64,000 nt of DNA from Pseudomonas wayambapalatensis (lineage in GTDB: Bacteria; Pseudomonadota; Gammaproteobacteria; Pseudomonadales; Pseudomonadaceae): assembly GCA_014268975.2 (NCBI GenBank), contig CP077096.1:4439501-4503500 (forward strand), written 5' to 3'. The position numbers were made by a program, and so were the translations under genes. The notes under the pieces are model-generated. The model did not search any database. It was not told where the DNA came from and was given only the letters and a program-made list of their open reading frames with translations. Shown here piece by piece: positions 17,054 to 25,651 of this stretch; positions within the stretch are counted from its first letter, which is position 1, and each line of letters starts with the position of its first letter.

Positions 17054-18859
17054 CTACACACGAGCAAACGCCTCTTCGGCCAGTTCGCGCAGCAGCTTGG
17101 CCCTGCTGCGCAGATCGAACGTCCATTCATCGATCGCCCCCTTGCCTACGTAAGCCTCCAGATCGGCCAAGCGCGTATGAAAGCGCTCTACTACCTCGCC
17201 GAACCTGTCGTTGTAATGATGTCGCGCATAGGCTTCCCAGACCGGACGCTGCGATAGGGAATCAGCGAGCGACTGGGTGTTCTCGGCCGCCAGGACCTCC
17301 CGTCGGGCCCGCAACAAGTCGCTGGTGTTGACGTTGGCGAAACTCTGGTAATGCATCGTCTCGGGTTCGATCGGCAGGTCCAGGGCGTAAGCCAGTTTGA
17401 GCCGGTAGAAAAGACGAATCTCCACCTCATCCACCAACGCCCCCGCCTCGTTACGCAGCGGCACCAGGGCATCGACGAAGGCCACCCGCTGCAGCGCCTC
17501 CCTCGCTGCCGAAGCCCCAATGCCAACGGCTACGCCGACCGCGATGTTTTCAGCCACACCGAAGAGGTGATCCAGCGCACCTTGCCGATCACCGACGCTC
17601 CAATCCAGATAGCCCTCGTACACTTCATCGGCAATCTGCAGGGCCCCCACCACCAGCATGGCCTGCCCGAGCAGCGGGACGAACAGCCCGGCCAGGTTCA
17701 GTACATCGAGCCCCAGGCCGAGGTAGGCATCCAGACGCTCGCGCCGATCCTCCTCATCTTCATCGCCGGTGGGCACCGCCAGTACCCGCGCGTCGTCGAA
17801 GAGCTTGGCGATGTGCAATTCACGCAAGTAGGCGAACAGCTTTCCGTCGATGGCCTGATGGCGTCCATCCAGCGCCAACGTTTCACCTGTGCCCAGCGCC
17901 CGGTTCAACTCGAGGAGGCGGGAGAAGAAACGAGGTCGATCACGCTCACTGACAAAACGGGAAAAGAACGTGCGATAGGATTTGTCAGTCAACTTCTCGG
18001 CCAACGCCTGGTACAGCGCGGCCCATGAAGGGTATCGCGCCACTGGCTGCCGCGCATCGCCTGGTAGCCAGGCGATCACCCCGCGCACCGCGGCGTCTGG
18101 ACTGGCGCGCACCTCCAGCGTGACCACACCACGGATGCACTTGCCCAGCAGGTACAACTGGCGTGGAATCACCGACGACGAGACCGGCGGAACGATCGGC
18201 CTGGGCGCGATCAACGGCAACAGTTCCAGATAGCTCTGCTCGTCCAGCTCGCCCTTGAGCACGGCCACGCGCACCGCGACCTCCAGGTGCGCGGCCAGAC
18301 TCTCTTCGAACAGACCATGCACCTTGGCTGGCGAATCCGACGGGCGCAGTTGCTGCGCCAACACGGCTTGGTACGCCTTGCCCAGGTCAAGCGTGCGATA
18401 CAGCCCGGCAAACGCTTCGAAGCCCATTCCCAGATGCTTGCCGGTGGCATCGATCAGTTGCCCCGTGCGCCCGGGTGCCGGCTTGGTTTCGGTGACGTGG
18501 TAGTTGTGCAGTGCCGCAGCCAGCAGCGTCTGCCGGGAAACATGGGTGAAGGTCGGCGCAGGCAGGGCCGCCGAGATGCTGGGCGTGACGATGCGCTGGC
18601 GAATTTTCACGGTGCTGTACCTGACATCCGGCCGTGCAATCGCGCGCCTGCGCAGCGCAGCGTCGATCAAGCGCTCGGCGAAGGCATCCAGAGACGGGAT
18701 GGCATCGAGTATGGGCTTCAGGGCTTCGTTGGCCTTGGCCTGGCGGGTCATCGCCGCCTGCAGGGCCCTGAGGCGGTCGAGGGAGGCACCGGTCAACCAG
18801 GCAGGCAGGCGAGAGGCAATCAGGCTATCGATGGACTCGGGGTGGGGGGCGTAGGTCAT
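17054..18859 (-). CDS. DUF6543 (dermonecrotic-toxin-like) protein of unknown function
   Basis: The 601-residue protein resembles the large Pseudomonas DUF6543/dermonecrotic toxin family in its N-terminal half, which is family recognition from memory. A central hydrophobic pair (LGLDVLNLAGLFVPLLGQAM and VAENIAVGVAVGIGASAA) could insert in a membrane. The C-terminal helical part (FYRLKLAYALDLP, VLAAENTQSLADSL) recalls the tail of NEL-type E3 ligase proteins. There are no leucine-rich repeats, and the only cysteine is C241, outside the NEL-like part. There is no signal peptide or adjacent secretion gene. The start at 18859 (MTYAPHPESID) is preferred; the frame runs 16 residues further. Confidence 0.6.
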   Translation of the reverse strand: MTYAPHPESIDSLIASRLPAWLTGASLDRLRALQAAMTRQAKANEALKPILDAIPSLDAFAERLIDAALRRRAIARPDVRYSTVKIRQRIVTPSISAALPAPTFTHVSRQTLLAAALHNYHVTETKPAPGRTGQLIDATGKHLGMGFEAFAGLYRTLDLGKAYQAVLAQQLRPSDSPAKVHGLFEESLAAHLEVAVRVAVLKGELDEQSYLELLPLIAPRPIVPPVSSSVIPRQLYLLGKCIRGVVTLEVRASPDAAVRGVIAWLPGDARQPVARYPSWAALYQALAEKLTDKSYRTFFSRFVSERDRPRFFSRLLELNRALGTGETLALDGRHQAIDGKLFAYLRELHIAKLFDDARVLAVPTGDEDEEDRRERLDAYLGLGLDVLNLAGLFVPLLGQAMLVVGALQIADEVYEGYLDWSVGDRQGALDHLFGVAENIAVGVAVGIGASAAREALQRVAFVDALVPLRNEAGALVDEVEIRLFYRLKLAYALDLPIEPETMHYQSFANVNTSDLLRARREVLAAENTQSLADSLSQRPVWEAYARHHYNDRFGEVVERFHTRLADLEAYVGKGAIDEWTFDLRSRAKLLRELAEEAFARV

Positions 18860-18997
18860 GGCGCGCGCCCATCCATTCGGATTTCCGAACGACACCAGCC
18901 CAGCCATTCGGAAAACCGCACGCCTTCCCTTGGAAATAATTCGTCAGAAAAGATTAATTTCCAGAAAATTCGCGGCGTTATGATGAATATGGGGGCT

Positions 18998-19013
18998 TGG
19001 CACGAGTCATGCT
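18998..19013 (+). promoter_or_regulatory. Sigma-54 promoter of the aat operon
   Basis: TGGCACGAGTCATGCT matches the sigma-54 consensus TGGCACG-N4-TTGCW with one mismatch. The GG and GC elements are exactly 12 bp apart. It lies 100 bp before aatJ. The operon ends in an NtrC-family activator (AauR), which requires such a promoter. Confidence 0.85.
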
Positions 19014-19113
19014 CTACACTTGGTAGCCGAACGCACACCGCTTCTTGTTGTGTTCGTTGAACGAAGAGTCCGCCAACGGCTCCATAAAAAAAACAAACGT
19101 CGAGGAAAATTTG

Positions 19114-20031
19114 ATGCGTATCGTTCGTCAATTGCTGGGCGCTGCAATCGCCGCCGCCGTTATCGCTTCGCCGGTCATGGCCGAAGAACTGACCGGCACC
19201 CTGAAGAAGATCAAGGACTCCGGCACCATCACCCTGGGCCACCGTGACTCCTCCATTCCGTTCTCCTACCTGGCTGGCAGCACTGAGCCCGTGGGCTACT
19301 CCCACGACGTCCAGCTGGCTGTGGTCGAGGCCCTGAAAAAGCAACTGGGCACCGACATCAAGGTCAAGTACAACCTCGTCACCTCCCAGACCCGCATCCC
19401 GCTGGTGCAGAACGGCACCGTCGACCTTGAGTGCGGCTCCACCACCAACAACGTCGAGCGCCAGCAGCAAGTCGGCTTCTCGGTCGGCATCTTCGAAGTC
19501 GGCACCCGCCTGCTGACCAAGGTCAAGGACGGTCAGCCCTCCTACAAAGACTTCCCGGACCTGGCTGGCAAGAACGTCGTGACCACCGCCGGCACCACCT
19601 CCGAGCGCCTGCTCAAGGCCATGAACGCCGACAAGCAGATGAAGATGAACGTGATTTCCGCCAAGGACCACGGTGAAGCCTTCAACATGCTCGAAAGCGG
19701 CCGCGCCGTAGCCTTCATGATGGACGACGCCCTGCTGGCCGGCGAAATGGCCAAGGCCAAGAAACCGACCGACTGGGTCATCACCGGCACCCCGCAATCC
19801 TACGAAATCTACGGCTGCATGGTCCGTAAGGACGATGCGCAGTTCAAGAAAGCGGTCGATGACGCCATCATCGCCTACTACAAGTCGGGCGCAGTGCAGA
19901 AGAGCTACGACAAGTGGTTCCAGCAGCCAATCCCACCGAAAGGCCTGAACCTGCAGTTCCCGATGAGCGATGAGCTGAAGAAACTGATCGCAGAGCCTAC
20001 CGACAAGGCTGCGGACGACAAACAGTCCTGA
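19114..20031 (+). CDS. aatJ: Glutamate/aspartate ABC transporter, periplasmic binding protein
   Basis: This is the solute receptor for acidic amino acids (and amides after deamidation) of a GltIJKL-type importer. The 305-residue precursor has a Sec signal (RIVRQLLGAAIAAAVIASPVMA, cut before EELTG) and a SBP_bac_3 fold. The family-typical segments are TITLGHRDSSIPFSYL and DLECGSTTNNVERQQ. I chose the ATG at 19114 because CGAGGAAAAT precedes it; the open frame extends 23 residues upstream. It is separated from the permeases by two strong hairpins that may give it higher expression. Confidence 0.95.
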   Translation: MRIVRQLLGAAIAAAVIASPVMAEELTGTLKKIKDSGTITLGHRDSSIPFSYLAGSTEPVGYSHDVQLAVVEALKKQLGTDIKVKYNLVTSQTRIPLVQNGTVDLECGSTTNNVERQQQVGFSVGIFEVGTRLLTKVKDGQPSYKDFPDLAGKNVVTTAGTTSERLLKAMNADKQMKMNVISAKDHGEAFNMLESGRAVAFMMDDALLAGEMAKAKKPTDWVITGTPQSYEIYGCMVRKDDAQFKKAVDDAIIAYYKSGAVQKSYDKWFQQPIPPKGLNLQFPMSDELKKLIAEPTDKAADDKQS

Positions 20032-20044
20032 TCCCCTGCTGAAA

Positions 20045-20087
20045 TGGCCCGTGTGCTCCGACGAGCACGAATCGAACCGACGGGCCA
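20045..20087 (+). other. Intergenic hairpin 1 after aatJ
   Basis: TGGCCCGT (20045-20052) pairs with ACGGGCCA (20080-20087) and encloses a second stem GTGCTC/GAGCAC with a 4-nt loop (20053-20068). There is no T-tract. It may protect the aatJ 3' end or reduce read-through into the permease genes. Confidence 0.6.
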
Positions 20088-20102
20088 CGCATAAGTGTCT
20101 AA

Positions 20103-20144
20103 CCTTTACTTCCGAGGGCGCCCGCGCCCTTGGAAGTTCAAAGG
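20103..20144 (+). other. Intergenic hairpin 2 before aatQ
   Basis: CCTTT-ACTTCC-AGGGCG pairs in order with CGCCCT-GGAAGT-AAAGG, a stem of about 17 bp with small bulges. There is no T-tract. It stands about 35 bp upstream of the aatQ start. Confidence 0.6.
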
Positions 20145-20178
20145 TGCCCGTGAAACAACCGTCTGAGGGGAAATCCCG

Positions 20179-20925
20179 ATGAATTACAACTGGGACTGGG
20201 GCGTGTTCTTCAAGTCCACCGGCGTGGGCAGCGAAGTCTATCTGGACTGGTACATCACCGGCCTGGGCTGGACCATCGCCATCGCCATCTCTGCCTGGAT
20301 CATCGCCTTGCTGCTGGGATCGCTGCTTGGCGTCATGCGCACCGTGCCGAACCGCCTGGTTTCGGGCATCGCCACTGCCTACGTGGAACTGTTCCGCAAC
20401 GTACCGCTGCTGGTGCAGCTGTTCATCTGGTACTTCCTGGTACCGGACCTGCTTCCGGAGGGCCTGCAGGAGTGGTTCAAGCAGGACCTCAACCCGACCA
20501 CCTCGGCATTGATCAGCGTGATCATCTGCCTTGGCCTGTTTACCGCCGCGCGTGTCTGTGAACAAGTGCGCACCGGTATCCAGGCCCTGCCCCGCGGACA
20601 GGAGTCTGCCGGGCGCGCGATGGGCTTCAGCCTTCCGCAGATCTACATGAACGTGCTGCTGCCGCAGGCCTTTCGGATCATCATTCCGCCGCTCACCTCC
20701 GAATTCCTGAACGTGTTCAAGAACTCCTCGGTGGCGTCGCTGATCGGCCTGATGGAGCTGCTGGCCCAGACCAAGCAGACCGCCGAATTCTCCGCCAACC
20801 TGTTCGAGGCCTTCACCCTGGCCACGCTGATCTACTTCACCCTGAACATGGGCCTGATGCTGCTGATGCGCATGGTCGAGAAGAAAGTCGCCGTGCCTGG
20901 CCTGATTTCCGTGGGAGGTAAATAA
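20179..20925 (+). CDS. aatQ: Glutamate/aspartate ABC transporter permease
   Basis: This is the first of two inner-membrane subunits of the acidic amino acid importer (GltJ-like). The 248-residue protein has a HisM-type fold with about five membrane helices and the EAA loop carried by ALPRGQESAGRAMGFSLPQ, which contacts the ATPase. The ATG at 20179 has GAGGGGAAAT upstream. The stop overlaps the aatM ATG by one base (TAATG). Confidence 0.95.
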   Translation: MNYNWDWGVFFKSTGVGSEVYLDWYITGLGWTIAIAISAWIIALLLGSLLGVMRTVPNRLVSGIATAYVELFRNVPLLVQLFIWYFLVPDLLPEGLQEWFKQDLNPTTSALISVIICLGLFTAARVCEQVRTGIQALPRGQESAGRAMGFSLPQIYMNVLLPQAFRIIIPPLTSEFLNVFKNSSVASLIGLMELLAQTKQTAEFSANLFEAFTLATLIYFTLNMGLMLLMRMVEKKVAVPGLISVGGK

Positions 20926-21596
20926 TGGACATGGATTTCAGCGAAATCATCCCTGCCCTGCCCGCCTTGTGGGACGGCATGGTCATGACCTTGCAACTGA
21001 TGGTCATGGGTGTGGTCGGTGGTATCGCGCTGGGGACCGTCCTGGCGCTGATGCGGTTGTCGTCGAGCAAGCTGCTGGCCAATATCGCCGGCGCCTACGT
21101 CAACTACTTCCGCTCCATCCCGCTGCTGCTGGTGATCACCTGGTTCTACCTGGCCGTGCCCTTCGTGCTGCGCTGGATTACCGGCGAAGACACCCCGATC
21201 GGCGCGTTCACCTCCTGCGTCGTGGCCTTCATGATGTTCGAGGCAGCCTACTTCTGCGAAATCGTGCGTGCCGGCGTGCAGTCGATCTCCAAGGGCCAGA
21301 TGGGCGCCGCGCAGGCACTGGGCATGACCTACGGCCAGTGCATGCGCCTGATCATCCTGCCCCAGGCGTTCCGCAAGATGACCCCGCTGCTGCTGCAGCA
21401 GAGCATCATCCTGTTCCAGGACACCTCGCTGGTCTACACCGTGGGCCTGGTGGACTTCCTCAACTCGGCACGCGCCAACGGCGACATCATCGGACGCTCC
21501 CACGAGTTCCTGATCTTCGCCGGCGTCGTGTACTTCATTATCAGTTTCTCCGCTTCCTGGTTGGTCAAGCGTCTGCAAAAAAGGATCGCCGTATGA
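20925..21596 (+). CDS. aatM: Glutamate/aspartate ABC transporter permease
   Basis: This is the second permease subunit (GltK-like), 223 residues with about five membrane segments. Its EAA loop is VQSISKGQMGAAQALGMTYG. It pairs with AatQ to form the translocation path. The TAATG junction with aatQ and the ATGA overlap with aatP indicate tight co-translation at fixed stoichiometry. Confidence 0.95.
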   Translation: MDMDFSEIIPALPALWDGMVMTLQLMVMGVVGGIALGTVLALMRLSSSKLLANIAGAYVNYFRSIPLLLVITWFYLAVPFVLRWITGEDTPIGAFTSCVVAFMMFEAAYFCEIVRAGVQSISKGQMGAAQALGMTYGQCMRLIILPQAFRKMTPLLLQQSIILFQDTSLVYTVGLVDFLNSARANGDIIGRSHEFLIFAGVVYFIISFSASWLVKRLQKRIAV

Positions 21597-22327
21597 TTTC
21601 CATCAAGAATGTCAACAAGTGGTACGGGGACTTCCAGGTGCTGACCGACTGCACCACCGAGGTCAAGAAAGGTGAAGTGGTGGTGGTCTGCGGCCCGTCC
21701 GGCTCGGGCAAATCCACCCTGATCAAGTGCGTCAACGCGCTGGAGCCGTTCCAGAAGGGCGACATCGTGGTCGACGGCACCTCGATCGCCGATCCGAAGA
21801 CCAACCTGCCCAAACTGCGTTCGCGGGTGGGCATGGTGTTCCAGCACTTCGAGCTGTTCCCCCACCTGTCGATCACCGAGAACCTGACCATCGCCCAGCG
21901 CAAGGTGCTCGGCCGCAGCGAGGCGGAGGCCACCAAGAAAGGCCTGGCCCTGCTCGACCGGGTCGGACTCGGCGCCCATGCCAAGAAGCACCCCGGCCAG
22001 CTCTCCGGCGGCCAGCAGCAGCGCGTGGCGATCGCCCGCGCCCTGTCGATGGACCCGATCGTCATGCTGTTCGACGAACCAACCTCGGCACTGGACCCGG
22101 AAATGGTCAACGAAGTACTGGACGTAATGGTGGAGCTCGCCCACGAAGGCATGACCATGATGTGCGTGACCCACGAAATGGGCTTCGCACGCAAGGTCGC
22201 CAACCGGGTGATCTTCATGGACAAGGGCAACATCATCGAGGACTGCCAGAAGGAAGATTTCTTCGGCAACCCCGAAGGCCGCCACGAACGCACCCAGCAC
22301 TTCCTCAGCAAGATCCTGCAGCACTGA
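21593..22327 (+). CDS. aatP: Glutamate/aspartate ABC transporter ATPase
   Basis: This 244-residue ATPase (GltL/GlnQ-like) powers the importer. It has Walker A GPSGSGKST, Q-loop FQHFELFPH, signature LSGGQQQRVAIARAL, Walker B VMLFDEPTSALD and H-loop VTHEMGFA. The start at 21593 overlaps the aatM stop (ATGA). The sensor gene aauS begins 60 bp downstream with no terminator between, so regulator expression may partly follow transporter expression. Confidence 0.96.
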   Translation: MISIKNVNKWYGDFQVLTDCTTEVKKGEVVVVCGPSGSGKSTLIKCVNALEPFQKGDIVVDGTSIADPKTNLPKLRSRVGMVFQHFELFPHLSITENLTIAQRKVLGRSEAEATKKGLALLDRVGLGAHAKKHPGQLSGGQQQRVAIARALSMDPIVMLFDEPTSALDPEMVNEVLDVMVELAHEGMTMMCVTHEMGFARKVANRVIFMDKGNIIEDCQKEDFFGNPEGRHERTQHFLSKILQH

Positions 22328-22387
22328 TGATCCCGGTGTCCGCTGCCTGTCAGGGCAGCGGACGCTGGTCGTGACAAGGCCACTGTG

Positions 22388-24292
22388 ATGAAATGCGATC
22401 CTTCGCTACTTCGCCCTGCCAAGCCTGCCGTGAAATCCCGCCTGATCCGCCAACTGTTCCTCCCACCACTGATCGTCCTGCTGATGGTCGGGCTGGGTCT
22501 GGTCGGCTACATGATCAGCGAAAACAACGGCATCCGCGCCCTGAGCGAGAACGGCGAGCGTCAGCTCGAGCTGCACGCGCGCACGGTCGAAAGCGAAATC
22601 AGCAAGTACACCTACCTGCCAAGCCTGCTGGAGCTCGAAGACAGCGTCTCGCAACTGCTCGCCGACCCTGACGGCGGCTCGCGGCAGGTCGTCAACGAAT
22701 ACCTCGAAGGCCTGAACCGCCGCAGCCGCAGCCGGGCCATCTACGTCCTGGACACCAGCGGCCGAGTGCAAGCTACCAGCAACTGGCGCGACGCCGACTC
22801 CTTCCTGGGTGAAGACCTGGCCTTCCGCGCCTACTTCCAGGACGCCGTGCGCGGTCAGCCTGGGCGTTTCTATGGCATCGGCAGCACCACCGGAGAAGCC
22901 GGCTACTATCTGGCCCATGGCTTGGAGGAGCACGGCAAGATCATCGGCGTCGCGGTGATCAAGGTGCGCCTGGACACCCTGGAAGAGCGCTGGCAGCGCG
23001 CCCGTCTCGAAGCTTTCGTCAGCGACGAGAACGGCATCATCATCCTTTCCAGCGACCCCGCCCGGCGGTTGAAGTCGGTGCGCCCGCTTACCCCGCAGAT
23101 CAAGGAAGAGCTGGCGCGCAGCCTGCAGTACTACTGGTGGCCACTCAACGAACTGCAACCGCTGGCTCGCGAGACGCTGGGCGATGGTGTAGAAAAGCTG
23201 ACCTTCCCGACCAGCAGCGAAACTGTCCAGGGCAAAGTGCGAGAAGTCGCCTACCTGGCTCAGACGCGGCGTCTGGCAGACACCCCCTGGGACTTCACCC
23301 TGCTTACCCCGCTGCAGGATCTGCATCGCGAGTCGATGGTGCAGGGCATTCTGGTCGGCGTTGCCTTCGCCCTGCTGGCAATCCTCGGCATCGCCTGGAA
23401 CGAACGGCGCAAGGTGATCGCCACGCGCCTGGCCGCCCGCGAAGCCCTGGAAGAAGCCAATAGCCTGCTGGAGCGGCGGATCGCCGAACGTACTGCCGAC
23501 CTGCGTGCCAGCAACGAACGGCTCAAGGGACAGATCCGCGAACGACGTCACGCCGAGCAGACCCTGCGCCATGCCCAGGACGAGTTGGTCCAGGCCGGCA
23601 AGCTGGCGGCCATCGGGCAGATGTCGACCAGCATCGCCCATGAACTGAACCAGCCGCTGGCGGCGCTGCGTACCCTGTCGGGCAATACCGTGCGCTTCCT
23701 CGAGCGCGGCGCCTTCGAGACCGCCAGCACCAACCTGCGCACCATGAATGACCTGATCGATCGCATGGGGCGTATCACCGCCAGCCTGCGCTCCTTCGCC
23801 CGGCGCGGCGAGGACAGCGGTCGCGCCTCGCTGGGCGTGGCGGTGGAAGCGTCCCTGCAGGTACTCGGCAATCGCATCGGCGCATGCAACCTGCAATTGC
23901 ATCGCCAGTTCGAAGATCAGCCGCTGGCCATCGACCAGACGCGCCTGGAGCAGATCCTGGTCAACCTGCTCGGCAACGCCCTCGACGCCATGACCGCCCA
24001 ACCCCAACCGCAGTTGTGGCTGGAAGGCGAACTGATGGGCGACAGATACCGCCTGAGGGTTCGCGACAACGGCCACGGCATTGACGTCGAGGCACGCAAG
24101 CACCTGTTCGAACCGTTCTTCACCACCAAACCAGGCGAGCATGGCCTGGGTCTGGGCCTGACCTTGTCGGCCAGCCTCGCCACAGCCGCCAAGGGCACCT
24201 TGAGCGTCGAGCACCCCGCTGGCGGCGGCACGGCCTTCATCCTCACCCTGCCCCTGGTCACCTCCCCCACCGACTCGGCCGATGCCCCATGA
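22388..24292 (+). CDS. aauS: Sensor histidine kinase of the acidic amino acid response
   Basis: This 634-residue DctB-like kinase likely senses glutamate, aspartate or their amides in the periplasm and phosphorylates AauR. It has an N-terminal membrane helix (LFLPPLIVLLMVGLGLVGYM), a dCache-type periplasmic domain (residues ~45-310) and a second helix (ILVGVAFALLAILGIAW). A coiled coil, HisKA with phospho-His in IAHELNQPLAAL, and HATPase N and G boxes (NLLGNALDAM, DNGHGID, GLGLGLTLS) follow. I chose the ATG at 22388, with AAGG 8 bases upstream; a GTG lies immediately before it. Confidence 0.93.
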   Translation: MKCDPSLLRPAKPAVKSRLIRQLFLPPLIVLLMVGLGLVGYMISENNGIRALSENGERQLELHARTVESEISKYTYLPSLLELEDSVSQLLADPDGGSRQVVNEYLEGLNRRSRSRAIYVLDTSGRVQATSNWRDADSFLGEDLAFRAYFQDAVRGQPGRFYGIGSTTGEAGYYLAHGLEEHGKIIGVAVIKVRLDTLEERWQRARLEAFVSDENGIIILSSDPARRLKSVRPLTPQIKEELARSLQYYWWPLNELQPLARETLGDGVEKLTFPTSSETVQGKVREVAYLAQTRRLADTPWDFTLLTPLQDLHRESMVQGILVGVAFALLAILGIAWNERRKVIATRLAAREALEEANSLLERRIAERTADLRASNERLKGQIRERRHAEQTLRHAQDELVQAGKLAAIGQMSTSIAHELNQPLAALRTLSGNTVRFLERGAFETASTNLRTMNDLIDRMGRITASLRSFARRGEDSGRASLGVAVEASLQVLGNRIGACNLQLHRQFEDQPLAIDQTRLEQILVNLLGNALDAMTAQPQPQLWLEGELMGDRYRLRVRDNGHGIDVEARKHLFEPFFTTKPGEHGLGLGLTLSASLATAAKGTLSVEHPAGGGTAFILTLPLVTSPTDSADAP

Positions 24293-24305
24293 ACGAAGGG
24301 TCCCC

Positions 24306-25631
24306 ATGAACCAAGCACCCTTGACGGTCCTGATCGTCGAAGACGACCCCCACGTGCTGCTCGGCTGCCAGCAGGCGCTGGCGCTCGAGGATATCGCCTG
24401 CGAAGGCGTCGGCAGCGCCGAGCAGGCCCTGGAGCGGATCGGCGACGATTTCGCCGGGATCGTCGTCAGCGACATTCGCCTGCCGGGCATCGACGGCCTG
24501 GAGCTGCTCAATCGCCTCAAGGCCCGCGACCGCAGCCTGCCGGTGGTGCTGATCACCGGCCACGGCGACATCGACATGGCTGTCGGTGCCATGCGCAACG
24601 GCGCCTACGACTTCATGGAAAAGCCGTTCTCGCCAGAACGACTGGTCGATGTCGTGCGCCGGGCGCTGGAGCAGCGCGGCCTGTCGCGTGAAGTGGTCGC
24701 CCTGCGCCGGCAACTGGCCGGTCACAGCTCGCTGGAAGGGCGCATCATCGGCCGTTCGCCCGCCATGCAGAACCTGCGCGAACTAATCGCCAACGTCGCC
24801 GACACCTCGGCCAACGTACTGATCGAAGGCGAGACCGGCACGGGCAAGGAACTGGTCGCCCGCTGCCTGCACGATTTCAGCCGTCGCCAGGCAGCCCCCT
24901 TCGTGGCCCTGAACTGCGGCGGCCTGCCGGAAAACCTGTTCGAGAGCGAAATCTTCGGCCACGAAGCCAACGCGTTCACCGGCGCCGGCAAACGGCGGAT
25001 CGGCAAGATCGAGCATGCCAACGGCGGGACACTGTTCCTCGATGAAGTCGAGAGCATGCCGATCAACCTGCAGATCAAGCTGCTGCGCGTCTTGCAGGAG
25101 CGCACCCTCGAACGCCTGGGCTCGAACCAGAGCATCCCGGTGGACTGCCGGGTGATCGCTGCCACCAAGTCGGACCTGGACGCCATGGGCCAGGCCGGGC
25201 AGTTCCGCAGCGACCTGTACTATCGCCTCAACGTGGTCACCCTCGAGTTGCCGCCATTGCGCGAGCGCCGCGAGGACGTGCTGCAGTTGTTCGAGCACTT
25301 CCTGCAGCAATCGGCGCTGCGCTTCGACCGCGAAGTCCCCGAGCTGGACAGCCAGACCTTGTCGCGGCTGATGGCCCATGACTGGCCCGGCAATGTGCGC
25401 GAGCTGCGCAATGTCGCCGAGCGCTATGCGCTGGGCTTGCCGGCGTTCAAGAAGGCCGGTGGCGGTGCCAGCCAGGGGCTGGGCTTTGCCGAGGCGGTGG
25501 AAGCGTTCGAGCGCAACCTGCTGAGCGATGCCTTGCAGCGCACTGGCGGCAACCTCAGCCAGGCCAGCCAGGAGCTGGGCATGGCCAAGACCACCTTGTT
25601 CGACAAGGTGAAGAAGTACGGGTTGGGCTGA
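24306..25631 (+). CDS. aauR: Sigma-54-dependent response regulator of acidic amino acid use
   Basis: This 441-residue NtrC/DctD-type activator has a receiver domain (phospho-acceptor D56 in VVSDIRLPG), an AAA+ domain (Walker A GETGTGKE, LFLDEVESM, arginine finger region RSDLYYRLNV) and a C-terminal Fis-type helix-turn-helix (LSQASQELGMAKTTLFDKV). The sigma-54 contact loop reads NAFTGA (222-227) instead of canonical GAFTGA. It starts 13 bp after aauS. The sigma-54 promoter before aatJ is its likely target. Confidence 0.95.
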   Translation: MNQAPLTVLIVEDDPHVLLGCQQALALEDIACEGVGSAEQALERIGDDFAGIVVSDIRLPGIDGLELLNRLKARDRSLPVVLITGHGDIDMAVGAMRNGAYDFMEKPFSPERLVDVVRRALEQRGLSREVVALRRQLAGHSSLEGRIIGRSPAMQNLRELIANVADTSANVLIEGETGTGKELVARCLHDFSRRQAAPFVALNCGGLPENLFESEIFGHEANAFTGAGKRRIGKIEHANGGTLFLDEVESMPINLQIKLLRVLQERTLERLGSNQSIPVDCRVIAATKSDLDAMGQAGQFRSDLYYRLNVVTLELPPLRERREDVLQLFEHFLQQSALRFDREVPELDSQTLSRLMAHDWPGNVRELRNVAERYALGLPAFKKAGGGASQGLGFAEAVEAFERNLLSDALQRTGGNLSQASQELGMAKTTLFDKVKKYGLG

Positions 25632-25651
25632 GGGGGAGCCGCGCCCCCGAC

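Noticed and set aside
22406..24598. A 730-codon open frame antisense to aauS/aauR
   Set aside because: It spans two well-supported genes and has no family features.
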